DNA of 64,000 nucleotides, taken from NCBI RefSeq assembly GCF_025642135.1, contig NZ_CP106793.1, positions 930,001 to 994,000 on the forward strand, in the 5' to 3' direction. A model generated the notes under the pieces. It ran no database searches. It was not told the origin of the DNA and was given only the letters and a program-made list of their open reading frames with translations. The position numbers and the translations under genes were made by a program. Position 1 is the stretch's first letter; every line of letters starts with the position of its first letter. Below, one piece after another: positions 33,970-44,049 of this stretch. This DNA is from Streptomyces cynarae. Lineage in GTDB: Bacteria; Actinomycetota; Actinomycetes; Streptomycetales; Streptomycetaceae.

Positions 33970-34290
33970 TCAGGCGAGGTGGAACACTTCGGTGAGGGGT
34001 TTCATGGCCTCGTCGGGCCGGGCGCCGTCCAGCGACTCGAAGAACGGCGCCATCTCGGCCTGCCAGCGGGCGTTGACCTCGGTCGCCTCCATGCCGGCCA
34101 GGGCGGCTTCGAAGTCCTCGGTCTCCAGGTAGCCGACGAGCAGGCCGTCGTCCCTCAGGAAGAGGGAGTAGTTGTGCCAGCCGGTGGCCGAGAGTGCTTG
34201 GAGCATCTCCGGCCACACGGCGGCGTGGCGTTCGCGGTACTCGGCGATCCGGTCCTCACGGACCTTGAGCAGGAAACAGACGCGCTGCAT
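33970..34290 (-). CDS. rhaM: L-rhamnose mutarotase RhaM
   Basis: A 106-residue protein matching RhaM/YiiL along its length: VCFLLKVREDRIAEYRERHA (with the catalytic His region), VWPEMLQALSATGWHNYSLF, LLVGYLETEDFEAALAGME and NARWQAEMAPFF. It interconverts alpha and beta anomers of L-rhamnose so that the importer and the isomerase receive the preferred form. It follows the binding-protein gene by 19 bases and precedes the BNR_4 gene by 17, firmly inside the transport operon. Confidence 0.93.
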   Translation of the reverse strand: MQRVCFLLKVREDRIAEYRERHAAVWPEMLQALSATGWHNYSLFLRDDGLLVGYLETEDFEAALAGMEATEVNARWQAEMAPFFESLDGARPDEAMKPLTEVFHLA

Positions 34291-34309
34291 GAAGTACCGC
34301 TCCCCGATG

Positions 34310-35392
34310 TCAGAAGTTGAACTGGTCGATGTTCTTGCTGTCGAACACGGTCGGCTTGCCGAGGTTGATCACGCCGTCCTTGCCGATGGTGTACGTGGTG
34401 TCGCCGGCCTTGAAGGTCTCGCCCTCCTTGCCGGTGATCTGGCCGGAGGCCAGGGCGACCGCGGTGCGGGCGGCCAGGTCGCCGAGCTTGGCCGGGTCCC
34501 ACAGCTCGAACGCCTCGACGGTGCCGTTCTTGACGTACTGGCGCATGTCGTTCGGGGTGCCGAGGCCGGTCAGCTTGACCTTGCCCTTGTACTTGGAGCC
34601 GGACAGGTACTGAGCGGCCGCCTTGATGCCGACGGTGGTCGGGGAGATGATCCCCTTCAGGTTCGGGTACTGCTGGAGCAGGCCCTGGGTCTGCTGGAAG
34701 GACTGCTGGGCGTCGTCGTTGCCGTAGGCGATCTTGACGAGCTTGACGTCCTTGTACTTGGGGTCCTTCAGCTCGTCCTTCATGTAGCCGATCCAGGTGT
34801 TCTGGTTCGTCGCGGTCTGCGCGGCGGACAGAATCGCGATCTCGCCCTTGTAGCCGATCTGCTGGGCGAGCAGCTGCACCTCGGTGCGGCCCAGGTCCTC
34901 GGCGGAGGCCTGCGAGACGAAGGCGTTGCGGCAGTCGGGCTTGGTGTCGGAGTCGTAGGTGACGACCTTGATGCCGTTGCTCATGGCCTGCTTGAGCGCG
35001 GTGCACAGGGCGCCCGGGTCCTGCGCGGACACGGCCATCGCGTTGACCTGCTGCTGGGTGAGCGTGTTGACGTAGGAGACCTGTCCGCTGGTGTCGGTGG
35101 CGCTGGACGGGCCGACCTCCTTGTACTTCGAGCCCAGCTCCTCCAGGGCCTTCTTGCCGCCGTTGTCGGCGGAGGTGAAGTACGGGTTGTTGACCTGCTT
35201 GGGCAGGAAGCCGACGGTGAGGCCCTTCTTGGTCGCGGCGTTCGGGTTCGCCTTGGCACCCGAGTCGGCGGGGGCGGCGCTCTCGCTCGCGACGTCCTTC
35301 TTGGTGGTGCCGCCGCAGGCGGTCGCGGCGAGCGCGAGGGAGGTGACCGCGGCGAGCGCCGCGCAGGTGCGGCGGAGGGATGACTTGCGCAT
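34310..35392 (-). CDS. rhaS: Rhamnose ABC transporter substrate-binding lipoprotein RhaS
   Basis: A 360-residue type I periplasmic-binding-like lipoprotein. The lipobox LAATACGG places the lipidated cysteine at residue 26, followed by an Ala/Ser/Lys linker. The core GLTVGFLPKQVNNPYFTSAD, SAQDPGALCTALKQAMSNGI, VVTYDSDTKPDCRNAFVSQA and PTTVGIKAAAQYLSGSKYKG matches RhaS of the CUT2 family. It delivers L-rhamnose, or a rhamnose-containing sugar, to the two permeases. Gap to the permease upstream is 30 bases. Confidence 0.93.
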   Translation of the reverse strand: MRKSSLRRTCAALAAVTSLALAATACGGTTKKDVASESAAPADSGAKANPNAATKKGLTVGFLPKQVNNPYFTSADNGGKKALEELGSKYKEVGPSSATDTSGQVSYVNTLTQQQVNAMAVSAQDPGALCTALKQAMSNGIKVVTYDSDTKPDCRNAFVSQASAEDLGRTEVQLLAQQIGYKGEIAILSAAQTATNQNTWIGYMKDELKDPKYKDVKLVKIAYGNDDAQQSFQQTQGLLQQYPNLKGIISPTTVGIKAAAQYLSGSKYKGKVKLTGLGTPNDMRQYVKNGTVEAFELWDPAKLGDLAARTAVALASGQITGKEGETFKAGDTTYTIGKDGVINLGKPTVFDSKNIDQFNF

Positions 35393-35422
35393 GGCGAGGT
35401 TCCTTTACGAGGTGAGCGGAGG

Positions 35423-36412
35423 TTACGAGGCCGGAGTCGAGGCGGCTCTGCGGCCCGCCCTCGCTACCGAGATCTGGCGCGCGACCCGGGGGCCGAGCAC
35501 GGAGACGACGAGCAGGACGCCGGTGACGACGATCTGCGACTGTGCGGAGACGTTGACGAGACTCATCACGTTCTGCAGGGCGCCCAGCAGGAACACTCCC
35601 GCGATGGCGCCGCCGAGCGTGCCCTTGCCGCCGTCGAAGTCGATGCCGCCGAGCAGGACGGCCGCGACGACGGAGAGTTCGAGTCCGGTGGCGTTGTCGT
35701 AGCGGGCGCTGGCGTAGTGCAGCGCCCAGAAGACGCCGGTGAGGGAGGCCATGAAGCCGGTCGCCGTGAACAGGATCAGCTTGGCGCGCTTGACCCGGAT
35801 GCCGGCGAACCGTGCCGCCTCCTCGCTGGCGCCGACGGCGAACAGCGAGCGGCCGAACGGGGTGGCGTGCAGGACGACCACGGCGATCGCGAGCAGCACC
35901 AGGAAGGGCAGGAACGCCTGCGGGAGGAAGCTTTCGCCGATGCGTCCGGCCGCGAAGTTCAGGTACTGGGTCGGGAAGTCGGTCACCGCGTCGGAGCCGA
36001 GCACGATCTGTGCGATGCCCCGGTAGGCGGCGAGGGTGCCGATGGTGACGGCCAGGGAGGGCAGTCCGAGGCGGGTGACCAGCAGGCCGTTGACCAGCCC
36101 GCACACCACGCCGAGGAGGAGGCAGAGCGGGATGATCGTCTCGATCGCCATGCCGTCGTTCCACAGTTTGCCCATCACCGCGCCCGACAGCCCGGCCGTG
36201 GAGGCGACGGACAGGTCGATCTCGCCCGCGACCACGAGCAGGGTCATGGGCAGCGCGATCAGCGCGATCGGCAGGGTGTTGCCGATCAGGAACGACAGGT
36301 TGAGGGCGTTGCCGAAGCCGTCGACGAAACCGAACGACAGCAGCAGGAGGACGACGAGGAGGGCGCCGACGACCGTGTCCCAGCGGATCGCGCGCGTCAA
36401 GGAGTCAGGCAT
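35423..36412 (-). CDS. rhaQ: Rhamnose ABC transporter permease RhaQ
   Basis: A 329-residue CUT2 permease with about ten helices. The family motif VVAGEIDLSVASTAGLSGAV and VAAVLLGGIDFDGGKGTLGG (the EAA-equivalent loop contacting the ATPase) are present. The gene overlaps the upstream permease by 8 bases. Assignment as RhaQ versus RhaP follows operon order, because the two permeases are paralogues. Confidence 0.88.
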   Translation of the reverse strand: MPDSLTRAIRWDTVVGALLVVLLLLSFGFVDGFGNALNLSFLIGNTLPIALIALPMTLLVVAGEIDLSVASTAGLSGAVMGKLWNDGMAIETIIPLCLLLGVVCGLVNGLLVTRLGLPSLAVTIGTLAAYRGIAQIVLGSDAVTDFPTQYLNFAAGRIGESFLPQAFLPFLVLLAIAVVVLHATPFGRSLFAVGASEEAARFAGIRVKRAKLILFTATGFMASLTGVFWALHYASARYDNATGLELSVVAAVLLGGIDFDGGKGTLGGAIAGVFLLGALQNVMSLVNVSAQSQIVVTGVLLVVSVLGPRVARQISVARAGRRAASTPAS

Positions 36413-37475
36413 GGCGGGCGTTCTCCTTCTTCAGGGCCGTCTTCTTCGCGGTCGTCTTCTTCAGGGCGGAGGCCACCCGCAGCGCGACGATCCGGTCGAC
36501 CGCGATGGCGAGCAGGAGCAGGACGCCGTTGATGGCGAGCACCCATACGGAGCTGACGCCGAGGGCGGGCAGCACGCTGTTGATGGAGGTCAGCAGCAGG
36601 GCGCCGAGGGCCGCGCCGTAGACGCTGCCGGAGCCGCCGGTGAAGACCACGCCGCCGACCACGACGGCGCTGACGACGGTGAGTTCGTAGCCGTTGCCGG
36701 TGCCGGAGTCGACGTTGCCGAACCGGGCCAGGTACAGCGCGCCGGCGAGCCCGGCCAGGCCGCCGCAGAAGGTGTACGCGGTCAGGATCCGCTTGCGCAC
36801 CGGGATGCCGGCGAGGCGGGCGGCCTCCGGGTTGGAGCCGAGCGCGTACAGTTCGCGTCCGCTGCCGAAGTGCTTGAGGTAGTACGCGGTCGCGACCAGG
36901 ACGACCAGGGCGATGAGGGCCAGCCAGGGGACGGCGGAGATGCCGCCGGACCCGAAGTCGACGAACCCGCCGGGCAGGTCGGCCGCCGTGATCTGCCGCG
37001 AGCCGACCCAGATCGAGTCGATGCCGCGGATGATGTAGAGGGTGCCGAGGGTGACGACGAGCGCGGGCACCTGGCCGAGGCTGACGAGCAGCCCGTTGAG
37101 CAGACCGAAGCCGACGCCGAGCAGGATCGCCAGCACGACCCCCACGACGGGGTTGCCGCCGCCGTGCAGATACGTGCCGGTCGCGAAGGCGCTGATGCCG
37201 AGGGTGGAGCCGACCGACAGGTCGACGTTGCGGGTGATGACGACCAGGGACTGGCCGGTCGCGACCAGCACCAGGATGGTCGCGTTCAGCAGCAGGTCCT
37301 TGATGCCCTGCTCGGAGAGGAAGTCGCTGTTGCCGAGCTGGGTGACGATGATCATCACCAGGAAGACGACCAGGATGGCGAGTTCACGCATCTTGAACAC
37401 GCGGTCGACCAGCCGGGTGCCGCTGGACTTCGGCATATCGGTCACGGGGGCCTCGTTGGGTGCGGTCACCGTCAT
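36405..37475 (-). CDS. rhaP: Rhamnose ABC transporter permease RhaP
   Basis: A 356-residue CUT2 permease from the ATG at 37475, which overlaps the rhaT stop by 4 bases. Motifs: [40 protein letters not shown], and [20 protein letters not shown] for ATPase contact. The C-terminus is a Lys-rich cytoplasmic tail ([18 protein letters not shown]), longer than usual. It pairs with RhaQ to form the membrane channel. Confidence 0.9.
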   Translation of the reverse strand: MTVTAPNEAPVTDMPKSSGTRLVDRVFKMRELAILVVFLVMIIVTQLGNSDFLSEQGIKDLLLNATILVLVATGQSLVVITRNVDLSVGSTLGISAFATGTYLHGGGNPVVGVVLAILLGVGFGLLNGLLVSLGQVPALVVTLGTLYIIRGIDSIWVGSRQITAADLPGGFVDFGSGGISAVPWLALIALVVLVATAYYLKHFGSGRELYALGSNPEAARLAGIPVRKRILTAYTFCGGLAGLAGALYLARFGNVDSGTGNGYELTVVSAVVVGGVVFTGGSGSVYGAALGALLLTSINSVLPALGVSSVWVLAINGVLLLLAIAVDRIVALRVASALKKTTAKKTALKKENARHA

Positions 37476-38989
37476 GCGGCAGCCCTCCCGGTGGCTGCGG
37501 CCATCACGGTTTCCTCGGTGGCTTCGGAGCGCGGGATCTCGGCGGTGAGCCGGCCCTCGTGCATCACGAGCACGCGGTCGGCCATGCCGAGGATCTCGGG
37601 CAGGTCGGAGGAGATCATCAGGACGGCCACGCCGTCCGCGGCCAGCTCGCTGAGCAGCCGGTGCACCTCGGCCTTCGTGCCGACGTCGATGCCGCGGGTC
37701 GGCTCGTCGACGATCAGCACCTTCGGGCCGGTGGCGAGCCACTTGGCGAGGACCACCTTCTGCTGGTTGCCGCCGGACAGCGTGGAGACGGCGTCCGCGA
37801 TCCGGGCGTACTTCACCTGGAGCTTGACGGCCCAGTCGAGGGAGCGGCTGCGTTCGGCGCCGCGGTCCACGAGTCCGGCCTTCACGGTCGTGCGCAGACC
37901 GGTCAGACCGATGTTGCGTTCGATGGACATGTCCATCACCAGGCCCTGGGCGCGCCGGTCCTCGGGGACCAGGGCGAGCCCGGCGGCCATGGCGGTGGAG
38001 GGCGCGCCGTTGGTGAGGGTCCTGCCGTCGACCTCGACCTCGCCCGCGTCCCAGCGGTCGATGCCGAAGACGGCACGCGCGACCTCGGTCCGGCCGGCGC
38101 CGACGAGCCCGGCGAGGCCGACGATCTCACCGCGCCGCACGTCGAACGACACGTCCGTGAAGACGCCCTCCCTGGTCAGCCGCCGTACGCTCAGCGCGAC
38201 CTCCCCAGGCTCCACGTCCTGCTTGGGGTACAGCTCCTCGAGGTCGCGGCCGACCATGCGGCGGACGAGGTCGTCCTCGGTCATCCCCTCCAGCGGTTCG
38301 CTGGCGATCCAGGCGCCGTCGCGCAGGGTGGTCACCCGCTGGCAGATCTCGAAGATCTCCTCCAGCCGGTGGGAGATGAACAGCACCGCCGCGCCCTGCT
38401 CGCGCAGGGTGCGGACGACGCCGAAGAGCCGGGCCACCTCGCTGCCGGTGAGGGCCGCGGTCGGCTCGTCCATGATCAGGACGCGGGCGTCGAAGGAGAG
38501 CGCCTTGGCGATCTCCACGATCTGCTGGTCCGCGATGGACAGGCCGCGCGCCGGGCGCTCGGGGTCGAGGTCGACGCCCAGGCGTCGCATCAGGGCCGCG
38601 GTGGCCGCGTTCGTGGCCTTGTGGTCGATCCGGCCGAGGGCCTTGCGGGGCTGGCGGCCCATGAAGATGTTCTCGGCGATCGACAGGTCGGGGAAGAGGG
38701 TCGGTTCCTGGTAGATCACGGCGATACCGGCGTCCCGGGCGTCGGCCGGGCCGTGGAAGACGGTCGGCTCACCGTCGAGCAGCACCTGACCGGCATCCGG
38801 TCGGTGCACACCGGCGAGCGTCTTGATGAGGGTCGACTTGCCCGCGCCGTTCTCGCCGGCGAGGGCGTGCACCTCGCCGGGGAACAGTTCCAGGGACACG
38901 TCTCTCAGGGCGCGCACCGCGCCGAAGGACTTGGAGATGTCCCTGAGCGCCAGCACCGGGGCCGGACCCGTGTCGGACGGGTGGGTCAT
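37472..38989 (-). CDS. rhaT: Rhamnose ABC transporter ATPase RhaT (tandem domains)
   Basis: A 505-residue protein with two ABC domains. The first has Walker [10 protein letters not shown] near residue 43 and a modified signature [15 protein letters not shown] with Walker [13 protein letters not shown]; the second has a degenerate Walker A region ([13 protein letters not shown]), signature [15 protein letters not shown] and Walker [13 protein letters not shown]. This division of an active and a degenerate site is typical of CUT2 sugar importers. It is the first gene of the minus-strand operon; its promoter at 39059-39088 is followed by a candidate LacI operator. Confidence 0.93.
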   Translation of the reverse strand: MTHPSDTGPAPVLALRDISKSFGAVRALRDVSLELFPGEVHALAGENGAGKSTLIKTLAGVHRPDAGQVLLDGEPTVFHGPADARDAGIAVIYQEPTLFPDLSIAENIFMGRQPRKALGRIDHKATNAATAALMRRLGVDLDPERPARGLSIADQQIVEIAKALSFDARVLIMDEPTAALTGSEVARLFGVVRTLREQGAAVLFISHRLEEIFEICQRVTTLRDGAWIASEPLEGMTEDDLVRRMVGRDLEELYPKQDVEPGEVALSVRRLTREGVFTDVSFDVRRGEIVGLAGLVGAGRTEVARAVFGIDRWDAGEVEVDGRTLTNGAPSTAMAAGLALVPEDRRAQGLVMDMSIERNIGLTGLRTTVKAGLVDRGAERSRSLDWAVKLQVKYARIADAVSTLSGGNQQKVVLAKWLATGPKVLIVDEPTRGIDVGTKAEVHRLLSELAADGVAVLMISSDLPEILGMADRVLVMHEGRLTAEIPRSEATEETVMAAATGRAAA

Positions 38990-39032
38990 GGGGGCTCCTC
39001 GACGACGCCGGCAGGTCGTCCTCGCGGCGTCG

Positions 39033-39044
39033 TGAAAGGTTTCA
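39033..39044. promoter_or_regulatory. LacI-type operator for the rhaT promoter
   Basis: TGAAA-GG-TTTCA is a perfect 5-2-5 dyad located just downstream of the predicted start of the minus-strand promoter, within the 5' leader of rhaT. The sister site at 39199-39210 has the same form on the other side of the divergent region. Confidence 0.7.
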
Positions 39045-39058
39045 ACTTGGTTGCCGGG

Positions 39059-39088
39059 ACGTTAGGCGGGCCAGCCATGTCACGTCAA
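39059..39088 (-). promoter_or_regulatory. Predicted rhaT promoter
   Basis: On the minus strand, TTGACG (39083-39088) and TAACGT (39059-39064) are separated by 18 bases, close to the housekeeping sigma consensus. Transcription would start near 39052 and enter the operator at 39033-39044. Confidence 0.5.
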
Positions 39089-39098
39089 TGGGATCGCC

Positions 39099-39113
39099 TC
39101 GAAAAAATTTCGA
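39099..39113. promoter_or_regulatory. TCGAAA-AAA-TTTCGA palindrome
   Basis: A perfect 6-3-6 palindrome, upstream of both predicted -35 elements of the divergent rha promoters. It resembles a LacI-family or global carbon-regulator site; an activator or a looping operator could bind here. Confidence 0.5.
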
Positions 39114-39162
39114 TAGCCAAAGGTCACGACGTGGTCACGGGAAGATCGACCCGCCGCGGGCC

Positions 39163-39191
39163 TTGACACCCCAGGTGGGGGCTCTTAGCTT
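39163..39191 (+). promoter_or_regulatory. Predicted rhaI promoter
   Basis: TTGACA (39163-39168) and TAGCTT (39186-39191) with a 17-base spacer give a good housekeeping promoter. The start would be near 39198, immediately before the operator at 39199-39210. Confidence 0.6.
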
Positions 39192-39198
39192 CCCATCC

Positions 39199-39210
39199 TG
39201 AATCGTTTCA
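39199..39210. promoter_or_regulatory. LacI-type operator for the rhaI promoter
   Basis: TGAAT-CG-TTTCA, a one-mismatch 5-2-5 dyad with the CG centre usual for LacI-family sites, lies at the predicted transcription start of the isomerase operon. Confidence 0.7.
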
Positions 39211-39258
39211 CGCACGGTGTCCCCCACCGATGCCCACCGATGCCACAGGAGCCCCCAA

Positions 39259-40419
39259 GTGACCGAGCTCGCCGCGGTGAAGGCCGCTCTGAAGTCCCAG
39301 GCCGTCGAGACGCCGTCATGGGCGTACGGGAACTCGGGCACGCGCTTCAAGGTGTTCGCGCAAGCCGGGGTCCCCCGCGATCCCCGCGAGAAGCTGGAGG
39401 ACGCGGCGAAGGTCCACGAGTTCACGGGCGTCGCGCCTACCGTGGCGCTGCACATCCCGTGGGACAAGGTGGACGACTACGCGGCGCTGGCCAAGTACGC
39501 GCAGGAGCGCGGCGTGAGGCTCGGCGCGATCAACTCCAACACCTTCCAGGACGACGACTACAAGCTGGGCAGCATCTGCCATCCGGACGCGGCGGTGCGG
39601 CGCAAGGCCGTCGATCATCTGCTGGAGTGCGTCGACATCATGGACGCCACCGGGTCGAGGGACCTGAAGCTGTGGTTCGCGGACGGCACGAACTACCCCG
39701 GGCAGGACGACATCCGTGAGCGGCAGGACCGGCTCGCGGAGGGCCTCGCCGAGGTGTACGAGCGGCTGGGCGAGGGGCAGCGGATGCTGCTGGAGTACAA
39801 GTTCTTCGAGCCGGCCTTCTACACGACGGACGTGCCGGACTGGGGGACGGCGTACGCGCACTGCCTGAAGCTGGGGCCGAAGGCGCAGGTCGTGGTGGAC
39901 ACGGGGCATCACGCACCGGGCACCAACATCGAGTTCATCGTGGCGACGCTGCTGCGGGAGGGCAAGCTCGGCGGGTTCGACTTCAACTCGCGGTTCTACG
40001 CCGACGACGACCTGATGGTCGGGGCAGCGGATCCGTTCCAGCTGTTCCGGATCATGTACGAGGTGGTACGCGGGGGCGGGTTCACCTCCGAGGTCGCCTT
40101 CATGCTCGACCAGTGCCACAACATCGAGGCCAAGATCCCGGCGATCATCCGCTCGGTGATGAACGTCCAGGAGGCCACGGCCAAGGCGCTGCTGGTGGAC
40201 CCGGACGCGCTGGCTGCCGCGCAGCGGGCGGGGGATGTGCTGGGCGCCAACGCGGTGCTCATGGACGCGTACAACACGGACGTTCGTCCGTTGCTCCGTG
40301 AGGTGCGGGAGGAGATGGGGCTGGACCCCGACCCCATGGGGGCGTACGCCCGGTCCGGATGGGCTCAGAAGATCGTTGAGGAGCGCATGGGCGGTCAGCA
40401 GGCCGGTTGGGGTGCGTAG
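39259..40419 (+). CDS. rhaI: L-rhamnose isomerase (RhaI type)
   Basis: A 386-residue enzyme starting at GTG 39259 ([17 protein letters not shown]) with GGAG just upstream; an ATG at 39217 lies inside the leader. The TIM barrel is recognisable: [78 protein letters not shown] (metal-binding Glu), [20 protein letters not shown] and [20 protein letters not shown]. It converts L-rhamnose to L-rhamnulose using a divalent metal and belongs to the RhaI group rather than the E. coli RhaA group. It is the first gene of the catabolic operon. Confidence 0.93.
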   Translation: MTELAAVKAALKSQAVETPSWAYGNSGTRFKVFAQAGVPRDPREKLEDAAKVHEFTGVAPTVALHIPWDKVDDYAALAKYAQERGVRLGAINSNTFQDDDYKLGSICHPDAAVRRKAVDHLLECVDIMDATGSRDLKLWFADGTNYPGQDDIRERQDRLAEGLAEVYERLGEGQRMLLEYKFFEPAFYTTDVPDWGTAYAHCLKLGPKAQVVVDTGHHAPGTNIEFIVATLLREGKLGGFDFNSRFYADDDLMVGAADPFQLFRIMYEVVRGGGFTSEVAFMLDQCHNIEAKIPAIIRSVMNVQEATAKALLVDPDALAAAQRAGDVLGANAVLMDAYNTDVRPLLREVREEMGLDPDPMGAYARSGWAQKIVEERMGGQQAGWGA

Positions 40420-40568
40420 GCGCTGCGCTGCGTCTGCCGGGTAAGACCGTTCACAGACTGCGGGCCGGATGTGGTTGGTCGCGCCCGCGCGGCGGAGCCG
40501 CACATCGATACAGACCCGCGCCCCTATGGGGCGCGCTCCACTCACCCCTCGTCCATGAAGGACTGGAT

Positions 40569-42608
40569 ATGTCTCTCCACCCCGAAGCCGCCGCTCTTCT
40601 CGCCCGTTCCCATCGGCTGGGCTCCGATCCCCGTAACACCAACTACGCCGGCGGCAACGCCTCCGCCAAAGGCACCGACACCGATCCCGTGACCGGGGGT
40701 GATGTCGAGCTGATGTGGGTCAAGGGGTCCGGGGGTGATCTCGGGACCCTGAGCGAGGCCGGGCTGGCCGTGCTGCGGCTCGACCGGCTGCGGGCCCTCG
40801 TCGGCGTCTACCCCGGTGTCGAACGCGAGGACGAGATGGTCGCCGCGTTCGACTACTGTCTGCACGGCAAGGGCGGGGCCGCCCCCTCCATCGACACCGC
40901 CATGCACGGTCTCGTCGACGCTCCGCACGTCGACCACCTCCACCCCGACTCCGGTATCGCGCTCGCCTGCGCGGCCGACGGGGAGAAGCTGACCGCCGAG
41001 TGCTTCGGCGACACCGTGGTGTGGGTGCCGTGGCGGCGGCCCGGGTTCCAGCTCGGGCTGGACATCGCCGCGATCAAGGAGGCCAACCCGCAGGCCATCG
41101 GCTGCATCCTGGGCGGGCACGGGATCACTGCCTGGGGAGCCACCTCGCAGGAGTGCGAGCGCAACTCGCTGCACATCATCCGCACCGCCGAGGCCTTCCT
41201 CGCCGAGCGCGGCAGGCCCGAGCCGTTCGGGCCGGTGATCGAGGGGTACGAGGCCCTGCCCGAGGCCGAGCGCCGGGAGCGGGCCGCGGCCCTCGCTCCG
41301 CACATCCGGGCGATCGCCTCCGAGGACAAGCCGCAGGTCGGGCACTTCACCGACTCCGAGGTCGTCCTCGACTTCGTGGCGCGGGCCGAGCACCCTCGGC
41401 TCGCCGCCCTCGGCACCTCCTGCCCGGACCACTTCCTGCGCACCAAGGTCCGTCCGCTGGTCCTCGACCTGCCGCCGACGGCGCCGCTGGAGGAGGCCGT
41501 CACCCGGCTGAAGGAACTGCACGCCGCCTACCGCGAGGAGTACGCCGCCTACTACGAGAGGCATGCTCGACCCGACTCCCCCGCCATGCGGGGGGCCGAC
41601 CCGGCGATCGTGCTCGTGCCCGGTGTCGGCATGTTCTCCTTCGGCAAGGACAAGCAGACCGCCCGCGTGGCCGGCGAGTTCTACGTCAACGCGATCAATG
41701 TGATGCGCGGCGCCGAGGCCGTGTCGACGTACGCGCCGATCGAGGAGTCAGAGAAGTTCCGCATCGAGTACTGGGCGCTGGAGGAGGCCAAGCTCCAGCG
41801 GATGCCGAAGCCCAAGCCGCTCGCCACGCGGGTGGCGCTGGTGACGGGGGCCGGCAGCGGCATCGGCAAGGCGATCGCCGGGCGGCTGGTGGCCGAGGGC
41901 GCCTGCGTCGTCGTCGCCGACCTCGACGCCGAGAACGCGGCCGCCGTGGCCGAGGAGCTGGGCGGGCCGGACAAGGCCGTCGCCGTGACGGTCGACGTCA
42001 CCTCCGAGGAGCAGATCGCGGACGCCTTCAAGGCCGCCGTGCTGGCCTTCGGCGGGGTCGACCTCGTCGTCAACAACGCCGGCATCTCCATCTCCAAGCC
42101 GCTGCTGGAGACCTCCGCGAAGGACTGGGACCTCCAGCACGACATCATGGCCCGCGGCTCCTTCCTCGTCTCCCGCGAGGCCGCACGCGTGATGATCGCC
42201 CAGCAGCTGGGCGGCGACATCGTCTACATCGCCTCCAAGAACGCCGTCTTCGCCGGGCCCAACAACATCGCCTACTCCGCGACCAAGGCCGACCAGGCGC
42301 ACCAGGTGCGGCTGCTGGCCGCCGAGCTGGGTGAGCACGGCATCCGCGTGAACGGGGTCAACCCGGACGGAGTGGTACGGGGGTCCGGGATCTTCGCGGG
42401 CGGCTGGGGTGCGCAGCGCGCGGCCGTGTACGGGGTGCCGGAGGAGAAGCTCGGGGAGTTCTACGCCCAGCGGACCATCCTCAAGCGGGAGGTGCTGCCG
42501 GAGCACGTCGCGAACGCCGTGTTCGCGCTGACCGGCGGGGACCTCACCCACACCACGGGACTGCACGTCCCGGTCGACGCGGGCGTCGCGGCCGCCTTCC
42601 TGCGGTGA
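40569..42608 (+). CDS. rhaD: Bifunctional rhamnulose-1-phosphate aldolase/short-chain alcohol dehydrogenase
   Basis: A 679-residue fusion. Residues 1-400 form a class II aldolase domain with the zinc ligands in DHLHPDSGIALA and GGHGITAWG. Residues from about 415 form an SDR: TGAGSGIGKA near 425-434, NNAGIS, and YSATK near 568. The aldolase cleaves L-rhamnulose-1-phosphate to DHAP and L-lactaldehyde, and the SDR half oxidises lactaldehyde to L-lactate in characterised RhaEW-type enzymes. The ATG at 40569 is chosen because the aldolase fold starts at once; 149 bases separate it from rhaI. The stop overlaps the rhamnulokinase GTG by 4 bases. Confidence 0.93.
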   Translation: MSLHPEAAALLARSHRLGSDPRNTNYAGGNASAKGTDTDPVTGGDVELMWVKGSGGDLGTLSEAGLAVLRLDRLRALVGVYPGVEREDEMVAAFDYCLHGKGGAAPSIDTAMHGLVDAPHVDHLHPDSGIALACAADGEKLTAECFGDTVVWVPWRRPGFQLGLDIAAIKEANPQAIGCILGGHGITAWGATSQECERNSLHIIRTAEAFLAERGRPEPFGPVIEGYEALPEAERRERAAALAPHIRAIASEDKPQVGHFTDSEVVLDFVARAEHPRLAALGTSCPDHFLRTKVRPLVLDLPPTAPLEEAVTRLKELHAAYREEYAAYYERHARPDSPAMRGADPAIVLVPGVGMFSFGKDKQTARVAGEFYVNAINVMRGAEAVSTYAPIEESEKFRIEYWALEEAKLQRMPKPKPLATRVALVTGAGSGIGKAIAGRLVAEGACVVVADLDAENAAAVAEELGGPDKAVAVTVDVTSEEQIADAFKAAVLAFGGVDLVVNNAGISISKPLLETSAKDWDLQHDIMARGSFLVSREAARVMIAQQLGGDIVYIASKNAVFAGPNNIAYSATKADQAHQVRLLAAELGEHGIRVNGVNPDGVVRGSGIFAGGWGAQRAAVYGVPEEKLGEFYAQRTILKREVLPEHVANAVFALTGGDLTHTTGLHVPVDAGVAAAFLR

Positions 42609-44049
42609 GCGCCGTGCAGTCGTACGCAGCGGTCGACCTCGGCGCGTCCAGCGGGCGCGTCATGGTCGGCCGCGTCGGCCCCGGCATCCTGGAGCTGACC
42701 GAGGCGCACCGCTTCCCGAACCGGCCCGTGCGGGTCCCCGAGGGGCTGCGCTGGGACATCCTGTCGCTGTACGCGGGCGTCCTGGACGGGCTGCGCGCGG
42801 CCGGTCAGGTCGACTCGGTCGGCATCGACAGCTGGGCCGTGGACTACGGCCTGCTGGACGCGGACGGGGCCCTGCTCGGCAACCCGGTGCACTACCGGGA
42901 CGCCCGGACGGAGGGGATCGCGGAGAAGGTCTGGGCGACCGTCCCCGCGGACGAGCTGTACGCGGCCACCGGCTTGCAGTACGCGCCCTTCAACACGCTG
43001 TACCAGCTGACCGCGGCCCGCTCCACCGCCCAACTCGGCCAGGCCGAGCGCCTGTTGCTCATTCCGGACCTGCTGACGTACTGGCTGACGGGCGAGCAGG
43101 GCACCGAGCTGACCAACGCCTCCACCACCCAGCTCATCGACCCCCGCACCCGCGACTGGGCGTACGGCGTCGCGGCCCGGCTGGACATCGACCTGAGCAT
43201 GTTCGCGCCGCTGCGCCGGCCCGGCGACCCGGCCGGTGTGCTGCGGCCCGAGGTGCTGGAAGAGACGGGTCTGCGGGGTCCCGTGCCGGTGACCACCGTG
43301 GGCTCGCACGACACGGCGTCCGCGGTGGCCGCCGTACCGGCCGTCGGTGAGCGGTTCGCCTACATCTGCACCGGCACCTGGTCGCTGGCCGGCCTGGAGC
43401 TCCGGGCACCCGTGCTGACCGAGGAGAGCCGGGCCGCCAACTTCACCAACGAGCTGGGCCTGGACGGCACGGTCCGATATCTGCGGAACATCATGGGGCT
43501 GTGGCTGCTCCAGGAGTGCGTACGGGAATGGGGCGACCCGGACCTGCCCGGGCTGCTGTCGGCCGCCGCGGAGGTCCCGGCGCTGCGGTCCGTGGTGGAG
43601 GCCGGCGACGCGGCTTTCCTGGCGCCCGGGCGGATGCCGGCGCGCATCGCCGAGGCGTGCCGGGCCTCGGGGCAGCCGGTGCCGGACTCGCCCGCCGAGG
43701 TCACGCGGTGCATCCTCGACTCCTCGCACTCGCCCACCGCCGGGCCGTGTCCGAGGCCCAGCGGCTCGCCGACCACCCGGTGGACGTGGTCCACATCGTC
43801 GGGGGCGGCACCCGAAACGCCCTGCTGTGCCAGCTGACCGCCGACGCCTGCGGGCTGCCGGTGGTGGCCGGTCCGACGGAGGCGGCCGCGCTCGGGAACG
43901 TCCTCGTCCAGGCCCGCGCCCACGGGCTCGTCGGCGACCGGGCCGAGATGCGCCGGCTGATCGCCGCCACCCAGTCGCTCACGCGGTACGAACCGCGCGG
44001 CGACACGGCCGTGTGGCGTGCGGCGGAGTCCCGGCTCGCCACGCCCTGA
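42605..44049 (+). pseudogene. rhaB: Rhamnulokinase RhaB, frameshifted near its C-terminus
   Basis: The GTG at 42605 overlaps the rhaD stop. The first frame encodes an FGGY kinase: YAAVDLGASSGRVMVGRVGP, DSVGIDSWAVDYGLLDADGA, VGSHDTASAVAAVPAVGER and CTGTWSLAGLELRAPVL. After CILDS (43720) it becomes nonsense ending at 43837. The next frame resumes LALAHRRAVSEAQRLADHPV, VDVVHIVGGGTRNALLCQLT (the ATP-binding GGG motif) and TEAAALGNVLVQARA, stopping at 44049. One base added at 43721-43723 gives an intact enzyme of about 480 residues. Loss of the ATP-site half would block phosphorylation of rhamnulose, so a sequencing deletion is likely because the rest of the pathway is intact. Confidence 0.85.
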
